DNA of 64,000 nucleotides, taken from positions 94,884 to 158,883 of the forward strand of contig JAKMXF010000341.1 of the NCBI GenBank assembly GCA_024704765.1, given 5' to 3'. The stretch's first letter is position 1. Every line of letters begins with the position of its first letter. This document shows positions 58,259 to 64,000 of the stretch, piece by piece. This DNA comes from Oopsacas minuta. Taxonomy: Eukaryota; Porifera; Hexactinellida; Lyssacinosida; Leucopsacidae. Both the position numbers and the translations under genes were made by a program. The notes beneath the pieces are model-generated. The model was not told the origin of the DNA and did not search any database. It saw only the letters and a list, made by a program, of their open reading frames with translations.

Positions 58259-61200
58259 TCAATTAGTATTCGTGTTAACTGCTAAACTGAGCTTAGTAAG
58301 AATACTGTCACGCCTGTGTAGAGGCTGTGAGCTACTCTGTTTCGGTTTCTCAACAATCCTCGGCTCCTCTAGCTCCTCACCTTCATCTCTGGCACTCAGT
58401 TGTTTGTAGATCTTAGCAGACACACCTCTAACGAATGGCATATTTTTAGGAAATATCTTCATAACTTTAGCCCGGAATTTGTAATTATCTAGTTTAGCTC
58501 CGATCTTCAGTATTACGTATATAATAATAGCACAAAGCATCAAGACTAGAATTAGTGAGACCAGAATCAGCTGGAACACATCCAAGTAACTATAATTTAG
58601 TGTAACTCCGTTGTCTATAATAAACATTAATGAGAGTAAGATCCATCCAATGCACTCTATTATGTTAGCACTCCTCTCCTTGTACGGCCACACACTGATA
58701 TGCACTATCATCAGGAACACTATGGACATAGCTAAAATGGAGCTACCTACCTTAGGCTCAGTGTCGTGCGCCACTAGACCGATTGCCAGTAGAAGAAATC
58801 TGATGAACTCCCATCCCCAGTGGAAACGTCCATACGACTTGAAGGGCAGAATCAGTTTATTGAGGGTATAGAATCTATTTGTACTCCACTTCAGTGAGCC
58901 TAAGATGAGCAGAACTGGTACTGGTAGAACACATATGAGAACCAAAAAGAACACAAATGTCATAAAATATGTATACCCGTTTTCAGTTGTGTAGCACTCA
59001 GTTGTTCCGCTATATCTGTTCCTAAACTCAAGATTATGAGTGTAATTTGGTATTTGGATACAATATGCAAAGTCTAGGAATACTCTGAATAAAGATATAC
59101 ACATGATATACCACAAGAAGAGGGCAGGTGATATCAAACGTCTAATCTTAAACTTGTGATGGAATGAAGAAGAAGGAAATCTGTACGAAACTGCGCTTAA
59201 AATCGCGAATATTATCAATACAACTGATATAGTAACGACAGGATATAGTGCTAGCATCTCTGTTTTCGTGAAATCTACATCTTTAAACGCTGGGGATATC
59301 AAATAGAAATTTAGGACAGAGAACCCTTGTAGTATTTGTATAGATCGTAGTTGCCAGATATGCTGAATCAAATTAAAGCTGTAATTGATATAAGTTAGGG
59401 AATACAAGAGGAGAAAGAATATGCGGAATCCGTTCCAGAATTTGCACCGGAAAATTAGGATAAGACACGCGCATACAAAAGTCAAGATGATGTAGACAGC
59501 CATTAGAGCATAGTTATTAGATTCTGGGGCAGGTACACATTCTACTGAGAATGGAAGAAATGTATAATTTTCCTTGCAATTTCCGCATAAATCTCCTTCT
59601 CTGTTTAGCTCCGCTACACATAGTTCATTTGGGTCTTTTGGTATGGTGCAGCTAGTACCGTGGTGCGAATTGTCTGGATCACAAGCACAAGTACTGTGCG
59701 CACATTTAACAATAACACTACTCAATGAAAAGTTACTATTTCTATCCTGCCTGGTAATACCCCAATACCCTGACTCGATATACACGCTACCAGTAGATGT
59801 GCATCTAACTACTCCATTTACTTCCTTGTTATAATTGCAAGTACATATACCCAATGGACTAAGAGAATATCCTATATCACAATAAGGATTGTTGATAGTG
59901 AGCAGGTTATTCTGGTTGTACGAATTTTCTGAATTAATTGACTCGATTCCACTTTTGATTTGATAATTAAAAGTTACATTTTCTGGTATAGAATCAGTAC
60001 CGCTTACATTGTACAGAAAATACGGCATGTTGTTCAGTAGACATTCACCGGATTTCTCGTCCTTACATTTCTCGTCCTTACATTTCTCGTCCTTACATTT
60101 CAAGTCCTTACATTTCTCGTCCTTACATTTCAAGTACCTGTTAATATTTGAGGGAGTTAATACATAATAGCTCTGATCAAGTGTAATAGATGGAGTAGGT
60201 GATTCAAACCTTACTACAGCAATAGTAGCTTGATCGAGCTGGTCTAGTGGTTCATAATTTATAGGTATTTCAATCCCTGGACCTTGTTCGTGAGAAGTAC
60301 CTTCTTCTATCATACGTAGTTTTTCAACTGAGCTTGCTATTGTTCCATAATATCTTCCGAGGTATGTTAGTTTCCCTTGAGAGACAGTGTTGTTTATGTA
60401 GATAAAATTATTCGTGTAGTTGAATGCTTTGCCCAGTTCTATCCTACCTTCGTATAGGGAACATTGTCTGAGATCAGTTACGAATACTGCTCCTCCTCCT
60501 GCACCAGCATCATTATTAACGAATTTCAATTGGCTCTTCCATTCATTAGGTGGAGTTCGTATAGATGGGAAGTACCCCAGCAAGCAGTACGAGTTGTATA
60601 TGCTAGAGGCTGAATACCCATCCCAATTGCCAAAGTAGTGAAAAATAGCTCCACCTGCTATACTCGCGGAATTATTGTTGAATAAAATGTTAGCACTATC
60701 AGTAAGCAGGATCTTAGACCATTTCCTCGCGTGGATAGCCCCGCCTGAATAAGCACTCAAGTTATTAAAATTCATTTTCCCATATATTATAACTAGTGAT
60801 TGAATCAAGAGCAGACCGCCTGCTTCGCTGTTAGAAATATTGTTACTCTCCGCGAAACCAAGGATGAAATTCTCTGCTAGAATTGACCCAAATGTAAGTC
60901 CATTAGGAGTGCTATTGATTTTATGGTTGAAAGAGAAATCGCATTCAACGAATATAATAACTGGATGTTGCTTCTTAGCTGGGGAGTTGTATGCTTTCAA
61001 ATACGCAGCATGTCCACTGCTAATCTTACCAGAGTAGTTGCGAATAAATTTTGTTCTTACTAGGTATGAGAAGGAAACGCGTTCTGTCGTTAAGTTAGTT
61101 GAATGATCGATTAAATTGAAATTATGCGACTGATCTGCTATTAGGGCAGCTATTCCTCCTCCAGCTATGCAACCTTGATTAGATTCTATATGACTGTCGA

Positions 61201-62326
61201 TAATTTCTAGATAAAAGTTATGAGCCTCAATTTCCTGCATTAGGTATACTCCCCCTCCCAGATATCCAGCTGTATTATTATTTATGGTAGAGTTCTGAAT
61301 TACAATACTTCCATTAGCCATTCCATCACACACGTGTATGAAAACTGCTCCCCCACTATCGCAAGCTGTGTTGTTAATAAATACGCTATTGTTTATCAAC
61401 ATTGAGCCAGTACTACTTGTGAATGCCATACCCACTGCCCCCCCGAAAAATGATGTTGGTATGGCATTTTTATCTACGTTATGGACACAATGAGTCTCTG
61501 TGTGGTTAATTTTCTGACACCTGTTGTTCTTGAATATCACCTCGTTTAGCGTAACTCGATCTGTCGGTGTTCTATCTGTCATTATTACTGTTATACCCAA
61601 GCTAAATGCGATCTGATCCTCATTCAATTTACCAATAGACTTTTTGAGTGTTTTGTTGTAATATTGTCGAGTATTTTGAATGGTGCATTCACGTATATCA
61701 ACATTACTGTCTATTATCAGTATTGGAGATTGTTCATTATCATCGAATTCAATCCCCTTGATGGTAACATTCGTGCAATTCCGTAGTGTAATGATACTCT
61801 CTTCACCATTTCGGCAATTTTTGTATTTTTGATTCGAAATTTGGGTATATGATATCCAATCTATGAAGGACAATGCTCCAATTGTTTCATCGTTACCCTT
61901 ACCCGGTGGACATGAATATGGATTTTCATAAATGTGGTGGGTCACGACTACTTTATCAAACTGGAAATGAGGCAAGACAGATTTTTGATCAAACACTATT
62001 GTATCCAAAACCTCCCCAATATCAATCGTTATCTTCAGTTCTCCAACTCTTATTTCTTGATATTCTGTCTGGTTCAGAGCTTCATTAAGAATCCCAAATA
62101 TCTGGTCCAGACTCTGACCGTGACACAACTTCGGTATGAAATCTGTATGTACACATGTATAGGAATCAGGTATTGCAGTATATGCCATACAAAAGCAGGG
62201 ATCAGTGAGATGGTAATTAGTCAGCATTATGTGAATGTAATACCAATATTTGACATCTCCAGCCACGACAGGTGCCAACGCAAAGCATAAGAAGACTAGG
62301 ACGTGTATCCGATTGAGCGTAGCCAT
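58259..62326 (-). CDS. Secreted-type beta-helix (Pmp-like) protein with multi-pass membrane C-terminus
   Basis: A single exon of 1355 residues. A signal peptide (VLVFLCFALAPVVAG) starts the protein. Residues about 150-640 form a right-handed parallel beta-helix-like domain with repeated GGAI/GGAVF and NN.A/NNT turns (SGGAVFIHVCDG, AGYLGGGVYLMQ, AYSGGAIHARK, SIAGGAIFHYFG, GAGGGAVFVTDL), as in chlamydial Pmp and sponge Pmp-like proteins. A KCKDE repeat (about 731-760) and Cys-rich modules (GICTCNYNK, CACDPDN, REGDLCGNCKENYTFLPFS) lead to 9-10 membrane helices from about residue 935 to 1300, then a basic/acidic cytoplasmic tail (EGEELEEPRIVEKPK). It is probably a cell-surface receptor or adhesion protein; the ligand is unknown. 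ATG 62326 has a TATATAGG about 50 bp upstream. Confidence 0.85.
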   Translation of the reverse strand: MATLNRIHVLVFLCFALAPVVAGDVKYWYYIHIMLTNYHLTDPCFCMAYTAIPDSYTCVHTDFIPKLCHGQSLDQIFGILNEALNQTEYQEIRVGELKITIDIGEVLDTIVFDQKSVLPHFQFDKVVVTHHIYENPYSCPPGKGNDETIGALSFIDWISYTQISNQKYKNCRNGEESIITLRNCTNVTIKGIEFDDNEQSPILIIDSNVDIRECTIQNTRQYYNKTLKKSIGKLNEDQIAFSLGITVIMTDRTPTDRVTLNEVIFKNNRCQKINHTETHCVHNVDKNAIPTSFFGGAVGMAFTSSTGSMLINNSVFINNTACDSGGAVFIHVCDGMANGSIVIQNSTINNNTAGYLGGGVYLMQEIEAHNFYLEIIDSHIESNQGCIAGGGIAALIADQSHNFNLIDHSTNLTTERVSFSYLVRTKFIRNYSGKISSGHAAYLKAYNSPAKKQHPVIIFVECDFSFNHKINSTPNGLTFGSILAENFILGFAESNNISNSEAGGLLLIQSLVIIYGKMNFNNLSAYSGGAIHARKWSKILLTDSANILFNNNSASIAGGAIFHYFGNWDGYSASSIYNSYCLLGYFPSIRTPPNEWKSQLKFVNNDAGAGGGAVFVTDLRQCSLYEGRIELGKAFNYTNNFIYINNTVSQGKLTYLGRYYGTIASSVEKLRMIEEGTSHEQGPGIEIPINYEPLDQLDQATIAVVRFESPTPSITLDQSYYVLTPSNINRYLKCKDEKCKDLKCKDEKCKDEKCKDEKSGECLLNNMPYFLYNVSGTDSIPENVTFNYQIKSGIESINSENSYNQNNLLTINNPYCDIGYSLSPLGICTCNYNKEVNGVVRCTSTGSVYIESGYWGITRQDRNSNFSLSSVIVKCAHSTCACDPDNSHHGTSCTIPKDPNELCVAELNREGDLCGNCKENYTFLPFSVECVPAPESNNYALMAVYIILTFVCACLILIFRCKFWNGFRIFFLLLYSLTYINYSFNLIQHIWQLRSIQILQGFSVLNFYLISPAFKDVDFTKTEMLALYPVVTISVVLIIFAILSAVSYRFPSSSFHHKFKIRRLISPALFLWYIMCISLFRVFLDFAYCIQIPNYTHNLEFRNRYSGTTECYTTENGYTYFMTFVFFLVLICVLPVPVLLILGSLKWSTNRFYTLNKLILPFKSYGRFHWGWEFIRFLLLAIGLVAHDTEPKVGSSILAMSIVFLMIVHISVWPYKERSANIIECIGWILLSLMFIIDNGVTLNYSYLDVFQLILVSLILVLMLCAIIIYVILKIGAKLDNYKFRAKVMKIFPKNMPFVRGVSAKIYKQLSARDEGEELEEPRIVEKPKQSSSQPLHRRDSILTKLSLAVNTNTN
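60050..60135 (-). repeat. In-frame tandem repeat encoding KCKDE units
   Basis: Six copies of a 15-bp word (ctcgtccttacattt, with two aagtcc/aagtac variants) encode K-C-K-D-E/L. They give a Cys- and Lys-rich string in the ectodomain that could form disulfides or vary in length between alleles. Confidence 0.85.
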
Positions 62327-63671
62327 CTATACGGTATGTGATCTCTATAGAAGATCAATTCATTTAGCTCCTATATATTCCTACCACTTCATACTCCTAA
62401 TTGTTCAGTCTCAAGTTACTGATCGATTACAGGTTTTTAATGAATAATTAGATACTAGATCAGGTTGTGTAATTCATTCACTCATCTTATTTGCATCATC
62501 CCAAGTGACTAGCCAAATGGTGGTTACACCAGTATTTGGTTGTCCTTAGTAGCAAGCCAGCTAGCTAGATCTCATTAATTATTTAATTCACTTGCTCGCA
62601 GGGGCGCCATAGCCCCCTGCGATTTTTGAGATCTAATTTCTGTCTCAGAATGAATAACTAATAAGATAAATTAACTTAAATTGTTCCTCCATAGGTGTTA
62701 GAAATAGCTGTAGTTCGCTATTTCAGGGTATAACATTAAAAATTTTCTTAGGGGCTTGTCCCCAGACCCACGTAGGGATAGCTCGCTACGCTCGCAACTT
62801 GGCCCGCCCTGAGATTATATCCTGGATCCACCCCAGTTTGCTCGTATGTCACGTAAACTATTATTCCAGCAGCTTGGCTGATCAAATGCATCCCAGGAAC
62901 AATCTGAGCATATTTAAGCTAGAAAGTGTATTATATAGCTATCAGTAGCTCTGCTCCGTCGTTCATTATATGAGGGTATTCGAGTATGGGGAATCCATTA
63001 TAACTTTTCTTAGGTTCACAAATTTGTAGTTAAATTCATAGAGATTCCCATATTTTGTGAAAATTCTATACACCCATAATTATTTCATGCTGCATTAGTT
63101 AGATCATGGTTAGATATAACAAAATTAATAATACAAATACTTTATTTTATCTTGTGGCCATGGTGTACCCCTGTGTTGCCATTTAGAGCAATTGTATGTG
63201 AAACAACAATATGTTTACATATATTTATCCAAGAGTGTGAACATCGAATTTGGGATATTCCATTTTTTGCTCTGGAATCAGAATTTACGTAGCTCTATTT
63301 CTAGCCCTCATTGTGTCCCAGTGTACGTGTAATTACAGAGCTAGGCCTAGGGGGATACCGTGTATTCTGGGCTAGGCCACTTTATATCCGAAAATAGTCC
63401 CGGACACAGGTATAATCTGGCCTACTACACTGGGCCAATATTTTCGTGACAAAAGCTCCAAAAACGGGGCTTTTGGAATGAGGGAACTTCTGGAAACGGA
63501 ATGGACGATAAATAGAGCAAAATCCTCTTCCCATATAGATGAACCACAAACGAATAATTTGACAGAAACGGGGAAACAAGGTAGCATTTTCAGCATCCTG
63601 GTACTCCGTTTTGGATGTTGTACTGTAATTATTCTAATCTGCTCTAATTACTAATTTCAATAACTTAGAAA
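62327..63671. other. Divergent intergenic region between the beta-helix gene and AHCY
   Basis: 62596-62622 is a hairpin (cgcagggg...cccctgcg). 62745-62830 is a GC-richer repeat-like patch (ggggcttgtccccagaccca, gctcgctacgctcgc). 63340-63600 is relatively CpG-rich and may hold the AHCY promoter and 5' leader; open frames on its minus strand lack motifs. A tttcaataacttag just before ATG 63672 could be the acceptor of a 5'-UTR intron. Confidence 0.45.
62373..62379 (-). promoter_or_regulatory. TATA-like element of the beta-helix gene
   Basis: Minus-strand TATATAGG about 50 bp before ATG 62326 matches the spacing seen at other starts in this window. Confidence 0.35.
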
Positions 63672-64000
63672 ATGGGTAGTTACAAGGTAGCAGACATAAG
63701 CCTGGCCGAATGGGGACAGAAAGAAGTAATTCTTGCCCGCAATGAAATGCCAGGCCTGGTAGAGATGCAGCAACGATTTGGTGATAGCAAACCTCTGAAA
63801 GGAGCTCGTATTGCTGGGTGTTTACATATGACAATTCAAACAGCTGTGTTGATTGAAACACTACGTAAATTAGGAGCAGAAGTTGCCTGGTCTTCCTGTA
63901 ACATATTCAGCACTCAGGACCATGCAGCAGCAGCTGTAGCTACCTGGGGAGTTCCTGTGTATGCTTGGAAAGGAGAAACTGTTGAGGAATACGTTTGGTG
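63672..64000 (+). CDS. AHCY: Adenosylhomocysteinase, N-terminal 109 residues (cut by window edge)
   Basis: The frame opens at ATG 63672 and is still open at 64000. [52 protein letters not shown] and [16 protein letters not shown] are near-invariant stretches of S-adenosylhomocysteine hydrolase, including the active-site GCLHMT His. The enzyme splits S-adenosylhomocysteine to adenosine and homocysteine using bound NAD, relieving product inhibition of methyltransferases in the cytosol. The family is about 430 residues, so roughly a quarter is present. The NAD-binding domain lies outside the window. No intron within the visible part; an upstream 5'-UTR intron is possible. Confidence 0.96.
   Translation, partial: MGSYKVADISLAEWGQKEVILARNEMPGLVEMQQRFGDSKPLKGARIAGCLHMTIQTAVLIETLRKLGAEVAWSSCNIFSTQDHAAAAVATWGVPVYAWKGETVEEYVW

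Noticed and set aside
63372-63596. Overlapping minus-strand ORFs upstream of AHCY
   Set aside because: Two frames are equally open, there is no motif, and the region is the likely AHCY leader or promoter.
1-64000. tRNA or rRNA genes
   Set aside because: I looked for T-loop (GGTTCGAAT-type) and conserved rRNA words and saw none I could support by eye; a tRNAscan run would settle it.

Overview
The window is nuclear DNA of an early-branching animal, most likely a sponge (inference). It is AT-rich, with many spliced genes, small GT-AG introns, abundant short DNA transposons, and animal housekeeping genes (cystinosin, PLRG1, adenosylhomocysteinase) beside lineage-restricted families: a very large secreted lipoprotein-like protein with fibronectin-III-like modules, a beta-helix multi-pass membrane protein, and tiny single-exon Maf-like bZIP proteins. 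I could not run any search, so family names rest on motifs read by eye.

Layout. 1-18083 (minus): 15 exons of one giant gene, open at the left edge. It starts with a signal peptide and a vitellogenin/MTP-type lipid-transfer N domain and continues into a 5-kb exon (degenerate M23-like domain, acidic tract, SAP-like motif, NG-rich repeat, PAN-like domain) and a long array of FN3-like modules. 18.3-19.8 kb (minus): weak candidate exons resembling ATP synthase subunit g. 21.2-22.3 kb (minus): cystinosin. 25.2-26.5 kb (minus): a small three-exon gene of unknown function. 30.1-31.4 kb: two divergent paralogous mini-bZIP genes. 36.5-38.0 kb (plus): MATE transporter. 38.9-40.4 kb: decayed hAT-like transposase. 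40.9-41.2 kb: mini-bZIP pseudogene. 43.1-56.5 kb (plus): PLRG1, whose 10.4-kb third intron holds another mini-bZIP ORF, an IS630-like relic and a nearly intact mariner. 57.1-57.4 kb (plus): a fifth bZIP-like ORF. 58.3-62.3 kb (minus): beta-helix/multi-TM receptor-like protein. 63.7-64.0 kb (plus): start of adenosylhomocysteinase, cut by the edge.

The genes do not form an operon or pathway; they are neighbours in an ordinary eukaryotic region. A recurring feature is a TATA-like element about 40-60 bp upstream of the chosen start codon for several genes (mini-bZIPs, cystinosin, the small gene at 26.5 kb, the beta-helix protein). Intergenic DNA and introns carry a dispersed Helitron-like repeat, several TA-flanked pogo/Tc1-like MITEs, and one hAT-like MITE nested in another MITE with an 8-bp target duplication. 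Exon borders come from splice motifs and matching reading-frame phases; errors of a base or two are possible.
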